A stretch of DNA of 42,474 bases from Insolitispirillum peregrinum (GTDB lineage Bacteria; Pseudomonadota; Alphaproteobacteria; Rhodospirillales; Rhodospirillaceae). The translations under genes were made by a program, and so were the position numbers. Where the stretch lies: the NCBI RefSeq assembly GCF_042665255.1, contig NZ_JBHTCD010000038.1; one strand, written 5' to 3'. This document shows positions 1-6,856 of this stretch, piece by piece (position 1 is the stretch's first letter; each line of letters opens with the position of its first letter). A model generated the notes under the pieces. That model was not told where the DNA came from. It ran no database searches and saw only the letters and a program-made list of their open reading frames with translations.

Positions 1-44
1 TCGATCGCCTTCCATTGCTCGTCACTCAGAATTTTGCGGTTCAA
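1..44 (-). CDS. Transposase N-terminus (IS5-like), partial
   Basis: The minus strand reads from a TTG at 42-44 into NRKILSDEQWKAI and runs off the window edge. The LSDEQW..I segment is typical of the N-terminus of IS5-family (DUF4096-type) transposases. A good ribosome binding site (AAGGAAG, complement of 51-57) precedes the TTG, which decides the start. Only 14 codons are visible, so the family call rests on this motif and the IS-like end next to it (45-124). Confidence 0.45.
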   Translation of the reverse strand, partial: MNRKILSDEQWKAI

Positions 45-124
45 GGCTATCTTCCTTTATCAGATCAAGCCTTAAACCAAATTTCCACAGCTTTGGGAAT
101 CTCAATTTCAAACGTCAACAATCC
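1..124. mobile_element. End of an IS5/IS427-like insertion sequence
   Basis: The stretch is AT-richer than its surroundings, carries the start of a transposase-like ORF pointing out of the window, and abuts the tetranucleotide CTAG (125-128). CTAG is a known target of some IS5-family subgroups. Read on the minus strand, the putative end begins GGGATTGTTGACG. The other end and the target duplication lie outside the window, so the boundary is inferred. Confidence 0.4.
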
Positions 125-406
125 CTAGGCCGGGGGATGTTTATAGCCGCAATGGCAGGTGCTGCCGGGGGTGCCATAGCTGCCGCAGGTCGGGCAGGCC
201 TGCAGCTCCAGCGCTGCTCCTGCTGCCTTTTCCGTTTCCGCAGACTGCCGCCGGGTCACCTCTTCGGCGGCAGCGCGTGCCCGTTCTGCCGGTGACGGAC
301 GAGCGGCCCCCTGACGCGCCACGCCACCAATGCGTTTGAACAGCATCCACACCAGCCAGATCACCAGAGCCGTCAGCAGGATTTTGGATAACGACAGTCC
401 GAACAT
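125..406 (-). CDS. Small membrane-anchored zinc-ribbon protein
   Basis: About 93 residues, unknown function. The N-terminus has one hydrophobic segment (roughly residues 2-22, LSLSKILLTALVIWLVWMLF) followed by basic residues, so a membrane anchor with a cytoplasmic tail is likely. The tail is Ala/Arg/Glu-rich and ends in CPTC and CHCG pairs nine residues apart, a compact zinc-ribbon arrangement. I chose ATG 404-406 because AGGGA lies 8 nt upstream; an in-frame TTG at 422-424 is possible but has no clear ribosome binding site. The TAG stop lies inside the CTAG next to the insertion-sequence end, so the gene may once have had a different downstream context. It is downstream of, and on the same strand as, the methyltransferase. 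Confidence 0.6.
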   Translation of the reverse strand: MFGLSLSKILLTALVIWLVWMLFKRIGGVARQGAARPSPAERARAAAEEVTRRQSAETEKAAGAALELQACPTCGSYGTPGSTCHCGYKHPPA

Positions 407-426
407 CAACACGATCCCTGGCAAAA

Positions 427-504
427 GATTATACGCTATACGCCGTTCCGCAGATTATACGCTATACGCCGTTCCGTGGACTATACGCTGTACGCCGTTC
501 CGGC
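427..504. repeat. Three tandem 26-bp repeats at a gene 3' end
   Basis: Units are 427-452, 453-478 and 479-504, sharing the core TATACGC(T)ATACGCCGTTCCG. Copies 1 and 2 differ only at the last bases; copy 3 has two changes (TACGCTGTACG). Copy 3 overlaps the last codons and TAG stop of the methyltransferase gene, so the other copies look like duplications of that gene's 3' end. No spacers, so not CRISPR. Confidence 0.9.
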
Positions 505-1896
505 GAGGGCATCATCCAGGCTGATTCCCTGCCGCAGAATGGCCTCGGTGGTGTCGGTAAAGCTGCCATCGCGGTTGTGCAGCACCAACCCCGGCAACAG
601 GCTCATCGGCGTTTTCATGCCCTTGCGTGCGCGGACGATCACCCGTCGCGCCGCCACCCCCCGTTTGGGCCACAGGGGGATCACCTCGATCGCCCCGGCC
701 TTGCCAAACAGGCAGGCCAACAGTTCGTCAAGACGGTCGGCCCGATGGATGACGGTCAGGGTGCCGCGTGGCTTGAGCATTTTCAGGCAAAAGCCCAGCC
801 AGTCCTCCAGCGGTACGTCTTCCATGTGGGCCGTTGCCCGGCCGGCATGGGGCGGACGGGTACCCGGACCATGGAACGGCGGATTGCTGAACACCTGATC
901 AAAGGCGTTGGCGGTCAGGGATGGCCGCCAGCGAATGTCACCGGCCACCACATGGGCCTGTTTCTGCCAGCGGTTGAGCGCAATCGAGCGACGGGCCAGA
1001 TGCGAATGCTCGTCCTGCACCTCCAACCCGATCACATGCTTGTCCGGGCAGCGGGCCAGCACACACAGCATGGCGGCCCCGGTTCCCGCCCCGACATCCA
1101 GCCCGACTTTCCACGGCCCGGCCGGGACCGCCGCCGCCAGCAGCACCGGGTCCAGTGCCGCGCGATAGCCGTGATCCGGCTGCAGGAACTGCACCCGCCC
1201 GCCCAGCAGGGTGGTCAGCGACACACCATCAGGCAGCACGCCATCATCAATCGGCGGGCTGCGGTCATCATCGGGAGAGTCGTCGCTTTCCTCTTCCTCA
1301 TCAGGCGGCAGGTCGTCCTCGTCGACGGCCTCGTCGGTGTCGGACAGCAGCTCGTCATAGACCGCAGACAACGCTGGCGGACGGGATACCACCTGGTTTT
1401 CCCCGACCGACAGGGTAAAGCCGTGACGCTGTTCGGCGGGGGCGGGTGTGTCCTCCGGTTCCTCATCGACCGGATCATCCTCGTCCGGGTCATCATCCCG
1501 ATAGCCATGCTCCTGACCATAGGAGACAAAGGCTTCCTCTTCCTCACCCTCCTCCTCGTCGTCCTCTTCCTGCCACCAGAAGGTTTCCGGTTCCTTGCGC
1601 AACAGCGAACGAGGGGCCGGAGCAGGTTCGGGTTCGGGCTGGGTGTCTTCGACGTCGGTGGACAGATCAACGTCGGCAAAGGAATCACCAAGGGCGCGGT
1701 GATATTCGCTGATCAGGGCCCGTGCCCGTTCGGTATGGGCGGGCGACACCATCACCCGACAGACCTTGGCAGCCGTCGAGCTTTCGTTCAGCGGAGGCTT
1801 GACCTCGAAAACATACGTGGCGATCCCCGCAGCCTTGAGGACGGCTCGATAGGTTGACAACGCGATGCCATCACTGGTCCGCAGAACTTCTTCCAT
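481..1896 (-). CDS. DUF2007 / tRNA1(Val) adenine-N6-methyltransferase fusion
   Basis: 471 residues. Residues 1-68 are a DUF2007 domain (MEEVLRTSDG start, VMVSPAH, ARALISEY), a small regulatory-type domain usually encoded separately. Residues about 70-225 form a very acidic, low-complexity linker rich in Asp/Glu/Pro. Residues about 228-471 are a Rossmann methyltransferase with motif I DVGAGTG (267-273) and catalytic NPPF, matching TrmN6/YfiC, which methylates N6 of A37 in tRNA1(Val). In other alphaproteobacteria the two parts are commonly adjacent genes beside a polyprenyl synthase, as here; the single continuous frame and the long acidic linker are unusual. Start ATG 1894-1896 has no strong ribosome binding site. 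The C-terminus ends inside a 26-bp tandem repeat. The methyltransferase class is firm; the exact tRNA target is by family. Confidence 0.82.
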   Translation of the reverse strand: MEEVLRTSDGIALSTYRAVLKAAGIATYVFEVKPPLNESSTAAKVCRVMVSPAHTERARALISEYHRALGDSFADVDLSTDVEDTQPEPEPAPAPRSLLRKEPETFWWQEEDDEEEGEEEEAFVSYGQEHGYRDDDPDEDDPVDEEPEDTPAPAEQRHGFTLSVGENQVVSRPPALSAVYDELLSDTDEAVDEDDLPPDEEEESDDSPDDDRSPPIDDGVLPDGVSLTTLLGGRVQFLQPDHGYRAALDPVLLAAAVPAGPWKVGLDVGAGTGAAMLCVLARCPDKHVIGLEVQDEHSHLARRSIALNRWQKQAHVVAGDIRWRPSLTANAFDQVFSNPPFHGPGTRPPHAGRATAHMEDVPLEDWLGFCLKMLKPRGTLTVIHRADRLDELLACLFGKAGAIEVIPLWPKRGVAARRVIVRARKGMKTPMSLLPGLVLHNRDGSFTDTTEAILRQGISLDDALAGTAYSV

Positions 1897-2199
1897 TTAT
1901 TTTTTCACCATCAGGTGGTCCTGATCGCCCTTGCCGTCAAATTAGCCGCCAAATTCCGGTCTGAACGGCGCGTGAAGCCTTGACCATTCGATAGGGCCGC
2001 ACCTATGCTCGCGACGCCTGTCCGAACCGTTTAGGCATGGGGCAAGGCTCGGGTTGTGTCAACGCTCCTGATTCCGACGACTGCGTTTTTTTTCAGTAGT
2101 CCCTGCGGGTCCGGATGGCGTTTACTCTCCTGCAAGCACGACTGAACTTGCCTTTTCCGGCACCGGCCTTTCTGGCTCGTTACAATTAGGGATGCAACC
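1897..2199. other. Divergent intergenic region
   Basis: 303 bp between two divergent genes, so it should hold both promoters. I see no convincing paired -35/-10 hexamers, RNA gene or ORF. The GTG at 2200 is preceded by AGGGA, which fixes the synthase start. Confidence 0.5.
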
Positions 2200-3249
2200 G
2201 TGACCAACGCTGCGCACAGCCAATCCTCCGCCGACACCACTTCCAGCACCGCTCCGCAAGCCGCCCCGCTGGAGACCCTGCTGGCTTTGGTGAAGCAGGA
2301 TTTGCAGCAGGTCAACGAAACCATCATCGAACGGATGCAAAGCCCGGTCGCCCTGATCCCCCAGATTGCCCACCACCTGATTTCGGCGGGCGGCAAGCGG
2401 TTGCGTCCCCTGCTGACGCTGGCAACCGCCCGCCTGTGCGGCTATCAGGGCAGCGATCACATCAAGCTCGCCACCTGCATCGAATTCCTGCACACCGCCA
2501 CCCTGCTGCATGATGATGTGGTGGACGAAAGCGACCTGCGCCGGGGCAAGTCCAGCGCCAACGCCATTTGGGGCAACCAGACCCCGGTGCTGGTCGGTGA
2601 CTTCCTGTTTTCGCGCGCCTTTGAACTGATGGTCGAAGTCGGCCACCTGCCGTCGCTGGGCATTCTGGCCCGCGCCTCGTCGGTGATTGCGCAGGGCGAA
2701 GTGTTGCAGTTGCTGACCGCCAACGACACCACCACCGACGAAGACGCCTACCTGCAGGTGATTCAGGGCAAGACCGCCGAGCTGTTCGGTGCTGCCTGCA
2801 AAATCGGCGGCGAAGTCTCGGCCAGCCCGGCCGATCAGGTGCAGGCACTCTATGACTATGGCAACTACCTCGGCATCGCCTTCCAGCTGGTCGATGATTA
2901 CCTTGACTATGCCGCCGATCAGGAAACCCTCGGCAAGACCGTTGGCGACGATTTCCGCGAAGGCAAGATGACCTTGCCGATCATTCTGGCCATCGCCGCC
3001 GCCAAGACGACCGGCAAGAACGACGAGCTGGCATTCTGGAACCGCACCATGGAGCACCTGGAGCAGACCGACGACGACCTGCCCCATGCCCTGAGCCTGA
3101 TGAAGGCCTACGACACGCTGGAGGCCACCCGTGTTCGCGCCCGCGAATACGGCACCAAGGCCCATCAGGCGCTGAGTGGCTTCCCCGATGGTCCTTATCG
3201 TCGTGCGCTGGCCGAGGTGGTCGATTTCTGCATCGAGCGCGCCTATTAA
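2200..3249 (+). CDS. ispB: Long-chain all-trans polyprenyl diphosphate synthase
   Basis: 349 residues, usual length for octaprenyl/decaprenyl diphosphate synthases, which elongate farnesyl diphosphate with isopentenyl diphosphate to make the ubiquinone side chain. Both aspartate-rich motifs are present: first DDVVD (residues 105-109) and second DDYLD (232-236), with GGKRLRP (residues 64-70) upstream. Start is GTG at 2200 with AGGGA 7 nt upstream; an ATG at 2192 is out of frame and stops at once. A hairpin follows the stop. Chain length cannot be read reliably, so octa-, nona- or decaprenyl is open. Confidence 0.88.
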   Translation: MTNAAHSQSSADTTSSTAPQAAPLETLLALVKQDLQQVNETIIERMQSPVALIPQIAHHLISAGGKRLRPLLTLATARLCGYQGSDHIKLATCIEFLHTATLLHDDVVDESDLRRGKSSANAIWGNQTPVLVGDFLFSRAFELMVEVGHLPSLGILARASSVIAQGEVLQLLTANDTTTDEDAYLQVIQGKTAELFGAACKIGGEVSASPADQVQALYDYGNYLGIAFQLVDDYLDYAADQETLGKTVGDDFREGKMTLPIILAIAAAKTTGKNDELAFWNRTMEHLEQTDDDLPHALSLMKAYDTLEATRVRAREYGTKAHQALSGFPDGPYRRALAEVVDFCIERAY

Positions 3250-3261
3250 GTTTTGCACGCA

Positions 3262-3307
3262 TGGAAAAGGGGCAGGGACAAGCCGTTACAATCACAGCCC
3301 TTTTCCA
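3262..3307 (+). terminator. Hairpin downstream of polyprenyl synthase
   Basis: TGGAAAAGGG (3262-3271) pairs with CCCTTTTCCA (3298-3307), a perfect 10-bp stem with a 26-nt loop. No T-tract follows, so terminator function is weakly supported. Confidence 0.35.
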
Positions 3308-3364
3308 GAATCACCCCGAAAAGAACACCAGCACCAGAATCGTCATGTGACTGCGTTTTTTTGC

Positions 3365-3393
3365 TTGCCAGCCCCTCGGGCAGCCGCTATAAA
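3365..3393 (+). promoter_or_regulatory. Sigma70-type promoter of tRNA-Pro
   Basis: TTGCCA (3365-3370), 17-bp spacer, TATAAA (3388-3393), then a GC-rich discriminator (GCGCCCC) typical of stringently controlled stable-RNA promoters. It lies 64 bp upstream of the tRNA. Confidence 0.65.
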
Positions 3394-3457
3394 GCGCCCC
3401 ACGACAGCGGGAACGCTTCTCCCGAAAGCCTCCCACCAAAAGCTGTTGTACCTGTGA

Positions 3458-3534
3458 CGGAGTGTAGCTCAGCCTGGTAGAGCACCGTCTTCGGGAGGCG
3501 GGGGCCGGAGGTTCGAATCCTCTCACTCCGACCA
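3458..3534 (+). tRNA. tRNA-Pro (CGG)
   Basis: 77 nt including encoded CCA. Acceptor stem CGGAGTG pairs with CACTCCG. Anticodon stem CCGTC/GGCGG closes the loop TTCGGGA, giving anticodon CGG. The T arm GGAGG-TTCGAAT-CCTCT is normal. Followed by a strong terminator. Confidence 0.95.
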
Positions 3535-3539
3535 CTCAG

Positions 3540-3577
3540 AAAACGCCCCGCGTTCTTCGGAACCGGGGCGTTTTCTG
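3540..3577 (+). terminator. Rho-independent terminator of tRNA-Pro
   Basis: AAAACGCCCCG (3540-3550) pairs with CGGGGCGTTTT (3564-3574); the stem ends in a T-run on the plus strand directly after the tRNA. Confidence 0.85.
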
Positions 3578-3620
3578 TTACGAATGATTCCATTCCGGGC
3601 TTGGCAAGCCTGACAGACCC

Positions 3621-3750
3621 CTGTATCATCCGCCCCGCATCAAGAGTTGGGGCGACGCCCAACGCCAACCTGCCATATCCGGGCAAGGTGGCTCCCTTTA
3701 CGGGGGATGTGGCCGAACCGGCAATAAGACGGATCAAGCCACACTGCGTC
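3621..3750 (+). promoter_or_regulatory. Candidate SAM riboswitch (SAM-I/IV-like) upstream of metA
   Basis: The leader is highly structured. GTTGGG (3646-3651) pairs with CCCAAC (3658-3663). A GCCAACC segment is followed by a TGCC/GGGCA helix and AAGGTG (3664-3690), resembling the GCAACC-P3-AAGGUG core of the SAM-I/SAM-IV clan. ATCCG (3628-3632) can pair with CGGAT (3730-3734) as an outer P1-like helix, and ATCAAGAG precedes the first hairpin. The position before a methionine-biosynthesis gene fits SAM feedback. It does not match SAM-II. The class is my judgement by eye; a covariance-model search would decide. Confidence 0.5.
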
Positions 3751-3777
3751 GGTCCATAGTTTAGGGAACGACACACC

Positions 3778-4698
3778 ATGCCAATCAAAATTCCTGACGA
3801 TCTGCCCGCCCGCCTCGCCCTTGAAAAGGAAGGCGTGATTGTGATGGGTGAAACCGATGCCATCCGTCAGGATATCAGGCCGCTGCGTATTGGCCTGCTC
3901 AACCTCATGCCAAACAAGATCAGCACCGAAACCCAGCTTGCCCGTCTGCTGGGGGCAACGCCGCTGCAAATCGAATTGCATCTGGTGCGGATCACCGACC
4001 ATGTGCCGCGCCACACCTCGGCCGATCACATGGAAGCCTTTTATCGTCCGTGGAGCGATGTCAGCGCCGAACGCTTTGACGGCTTCATCATCACCGGTGC
4101 ACCAGTCGAACGGATGCCGTTCGAGGAGGTCCGCTACTGGCCCGAACTGTGTTCGATCCTTGACTGGACCCGTACCCACGTCCACCGCTGTCTGACCATC
4201 TGCTGGGGGGCACAGGCAGCGCTGTATTATTTCCACGGTGTCCCCAAGCAGGAACTGCCCGCCAAGGCCACCGGCGTGTTCCGTCACCGGGTGCTGACAC
4301 CGTCGCCCTATCTGCGCGGCTTTTCCGACGTGTTCGACGTGCCGGTGTCCCGCTGGACCGAGGTCTGCCCGGACACGCTCGACGCCACCAGTGCCGTACA
4401 GGTGCTGGCCAGCAGCGAACAGACCGGCCCCTGCGTGGTCGATGACCCGACCCACCGCGCCCTGCACGTCTTCAATCACTTTGAATATGATTCCACCACC
4501 CTGGCCGATGAATATCACCGGGACGGCGGAACCTATCTGCCACAGCACTACTTCCCCGACGACAACCCGCACCTGCCGCCGGAAAACCGCTGGCGCAGCC
4601 ATGCACACATGCTGTTCGGCAACTGGATCAACGAGATCTATCAGAGCACGCCGTTCGACATTGCCAACATCGGCAGCAAGGAAACGCCCAGGCGGTAA
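3778..4698 (+). CDS. metA: Homoserine O-acetyltransferase of the MetA family
   Basis: 306 residues, full length for MetA. Catalytic Cys142 lies in TICWGAQA; the His/Glu pair of the HxE motif is at 234/236 (NHFEYD). The enzyme acylates homoserine at the first committed step of methionine synthesis in the cytoplasm. Residue 111, which sets acyl specificity in this family, is Glu (GAPVER), not the Gly of E. coli MetA. Established structure-function work links Glu111 to acetyl-CoA, so I expect acetylation rather than succinylation. The gene is preceded by a structured, riboswitch-like leader. Start ATG 3778 gives the family N-terminus MPIKIPDDLPA. Confidence 0.9.
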   Translation: MPIKIPDDLPARLALEKEGVIVMGETDAIRQDIRPLRIGLLNLMPNKISTETQLARLLGATPLQIELHLVRITDHVPRHTSADHMEAFYRPWSDVSAERFDGFIITGAPVERMPFEEVRYWPELCSILDWTRTHVHRCLTICWGAQAALYYFHGVPKQELPAKATGVFRHRVLTPSPYLRGFSDVFDVPVSRWTEVCPDTLDATSAVQVLASSEQTGPCVVDDPTHRALHVFNHFEYDSTTLADEYHRDGGTYLPQHYFPDDNPHLPPENRWRSHAHMLFGNWINEIYQSTPFDIANIGSKETPRR

Positions 4699-4780
4699 GG
4701 GGGGGACGGTTTTATCTGTCGAAACTGACACACCACTACCGCAAACATTGCAAAAATACCCTGCTTACCGCAGCATGAAC

Positions 4781-4812
4781 GGCAGAATTCGGGGCACGCC
4801 CCGCGTTCTGCC
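4781..4812 (+). terminator. Hairpin downstream of metA
   Basis: Nested stem: GGCAGAA (4781-4787)/TTCTGCC (4806-4812), with inner GGGGC/GCCCC. No clean T-run follows, so it could be an RNA-stabilising 3' structure rather than a terminator. Confidence 0.4.
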
Positions 4813-4865
4813 CCTTTCCCCGGTTCCCGCACCAGCGATGCGGTGGAACATGCGCGAGGAACGCC

Positions 4866-5483
4866 ATGCCCTTCCAGCCTGTAAGCGAGAATGAAGACAA
4901 TAGTGGTGGGGGTAATTTCCCGGCGCTGAACAGACAATTTTACAATCTGTGCGGACAGCTCAGCTATTGTGCCAATCTTTCCTTTCAGGATGCAAAGCAC
5001 AAGGCTCGACTGGTTCCGATTTTTCTCGATGACTGCCTCGAAGACAAACCGCAAAGCCATGCTTTGTTAAGGCAGCTACGACAGGTAATCCGGGGAGATG
5101 GTGGAGCCTTTGGTGCTGCCCCCTATGGCATCCGTTCCATTCATCAGAACGAAAACGGCTATTTGCCCTATGTCGGCGGGCAGGCGGGGTATAACGAGGT
5201 TGCCGCTCCGGACATATACATGGCAGCCCGTTTGTATGGTGACCTGCCCAACAATCAGAAACAGGCAAAACAGAAAGATCGCGGCCAGTTTCAGGAATAC
5301 ACCATGCGTGATGATCTGGCGCAGGAAGGACGCTTTGTCGTCGATTTCCGCTTTGGCCTGATCTACATGACCATTGGTCATTACCATGCAGAGTCCTTTG
5401 CCCTGCTGATACGCTCGAAAGTCTCGCTGGACTGGGATGTCAGACCCATACTGGCCCATCTGGGCGTCACAGTGACCCCATAA
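4866..5483 (+). CDS. Uncharacterised 205-residue protein
   Basis: I do not recognise the family. ATG 4866 has GAGGA just upstream. There is no signal peptide or membrane segment; the protein is polar, with two early cysteines (C29, C35) and recurring aromatic residues. The central part (GYLPYVGGQAGYNEV) and the end (FVVDFRFGLIYMTIGHYHAESFALL) look like a compact folded domain. Base composition is clearly less GC-rich than the flanking metabolic genes and codon choice is less biased, which hints at transfer. It lies downstream of metA and converges on the aminotransferase operon across a terminator. Coding is likely because of the start context and plausible protein composition. Confidence 0.65.
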   Translation: MPFQPVSENEDNSGGGNFPALNRQFYNLCGQLSYCANLSFQDAKHKARLVPIFLDDCLEDKPQSHALLRQLRQVIRGDGGAFGAAPYGIRSIHQNENGYLPYVGGQAGYNEVAAPDIYMAARLYGDLPNNQKQAKQKDRGQFQEYTMRDDLAQEGRFVVDFRFGLIYMTIGHYHAESFALLIRSKVSLDWDVRPILAHLGVTVTP

Positions 5484-5495
5484 CATCACAGTGAC

Positions 5496-5529
5496 AGGGC
5501 AGGCAGACCATTTCTGCCCCGCCTGCCCT
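5496..5529. terminator. Bidirectional terminator between convergent genes
   Basis: AGGGCAGGC (5496-5504) pairs perfectly with GCCTGCCCT (5521-5529) between two convergent stop codons. Confidence 0.55.
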
Positions 5530-5539
5530 GCCCTGTTGG

Positions 5540-6817
5540 TTACTGCCCTGGCATCCCCGACAGAACCCCGCGCAACGCCTGCATCAGTTCGTCGATATGC
5601 TCACTCTGGAAGGCCAGTGGCGGACGGATTTTCAGCACGTTCGAGGCGGCTCCACAGACCCCGACCAACACCCCGGCCTGCGCCAGCGCATCGACCACTG
5701 CCTTGGCCTCGGCGGTCGCCGGGGTCTTCTGCTGGTGATCGGTAACCAGCTCGACGCCATAATAGAAGCCCACCCCGCGTACATCGGCGACCAGTGGCGA
5801 GACGTCTTTCAGGCTGTTCAGAGCTTCGGCCAGCTCGGCCCCGACCGAGGCCGCATGGCCGGGCAGGTCCTGCTGCTGGATGGTGGACAACACCGCCAGC
5901 CCGACTGCCGCCGAAACGGTGTTGCCGCCAAAGGTGTTGAAATAGCGCGACCGCTGGCCGAACACATCCAGCAGGTCCGGACGCGTGACCACCCCGCCAA
6001 CCGGATGGCCGTTGCCCATCGGCTTGCCCAGCGTCACCATGTCCGGCACCAGTCCGGGCTGACGCAGGAAGGTCCACAACTGGCCGGATCGTCCAAAGCC
6101 CCCCTGCACTTCATCGGCAATGAACAGACCGCCAGCGGCCCGAATGGCCGCCACCGCCTGATCAAGATAGCCTTGTGGACCGACGAAAATGCCATCACTG
6201 GCAAAGGTGGTGTCGACCAGCAGGGCCGCTGGCTGAATGCCCTCGCGCTGCAGGTCGGCGATCGCTTCGGCCACCGCCTGGCCAAAGGCAGCGCCGACAT
6301 CCCCGCTGGTGCGGTAACTGTCCGGTGGCGGCACGGTGCGCACCGCCGGAGCCACCCCCAGCCCCAGCGACGGCGACATTCCGGCCAGCAGGGCCGTCAC
6401 CCCGTGATAGGCGTTGCTGGTGACAATCACCCCGCTGCCGCCGGTGGCGGTCATGGCAATCCGCAGGGCCAGATCGTTGGCTTCGCTGCCGCTACAGGTG
6501 AACATCGCCTGCCGCAACGGTGCCGGAAAGGTCGCCACCAGCGTTTCGGCATAGCTGAGGATGGTGTCATGCAGATAGCGGGTATGGGTGTTGATCTGCG
6601 ATGCCTGGCGGGTAAAGGCCTCGATCACCGCCGGATGGGCATGGCCCAGTACCGGCACATTGTTATAGGCATCGAGATAGCGGCGGCCATCGCCATCAAA
6701 CAGCTCGACACCCTGCCCGCGCACCAGATTCAGCGGCTCGGCATAGAACAAACGATAGGCTGCGCCCAACACCGCGCGCCGGTTGAGCAAGGTCTGGGTG
6801 TTTGCGGACAGCGTCAT
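5540..6817 (-). CDS. Class III PLP aminotransferase / phospholyase-type enzyme
   Basis: About 425 residues. PLP-lysine motif TLGKPMGNGHPVGG, phosphate-binding CSGSEAND and IADEVQGGFGRSG are all present, so the fold type I class III family is clear. The sequence style (AYNNVPVLGHAHP near the start, DTTFASDG) resembles the AGXT2L/ETNPPL-PHYKPL branch, in which the enzyme is a phospholyase acting on phosphoethanolamine or 5-phosphohydroxylysine. The adjacent upstream gene on the same strand encodes an APH-like kinase 39 bp away, consistent with phosphorylation then elimination of one amine. ATG 6815-6817 with AGGAGA about 8 nt upstream is my start; the GTG directly before it is possible. The substrate is inferred. 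Confidence 0.82.
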   Translation of the reverse strand: MTLSANTQTLLNRRAVLGAAYRLFYAEPLNLVRGQGVELFDGDGRRYLDAYNNVPVLGHAHPAVIEAFTRQASQINTHTRYLHDTILSYAETLVATFPAPLRQAMFTCSGSEANDLALRIAMTATGGSGVIVTSNAYHGVTALLAGMSPSLGLGVAPAVRTVPPPDSYRTSGDVGAAFGQAVAEAIADLQREGIQPAALLVDTTFASDGIFVGPQGYLDQAVAAIRAAGGLFIADEVQGGFGRSGQLWTFLRQPGLVPDMVTLGKPMGNGHPVGGVVTRPDLLDVFGQRSRYFNTFGGNTVSAAVGLAVLSTIQQQDLPGHAASVGAELAEALNSLKDVSPLVADVRGVGFYYGVELVTDHQQKTPATAEAKAVVDALAQAGVLVGVCGAASNVLKIRPPLAFQSEHIDELMQALRGVLSGMPGQ

Positions 6818-6856
6818 CACCCGGTCTCCTGTTTGGGGGGATCAAGAATTGAGAAC

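Noticed and set aside
427..504. CRISPR remnant
   Set aside because: The three 26-bp copies are directly adjacent with no spacers.
2122..3258. 378-codon minus-strand open frame opposite the polyprenyl synthase
   Set aside because: The plus strand has both aspartate-rich motifs; the antisense product has no recognisable domain.
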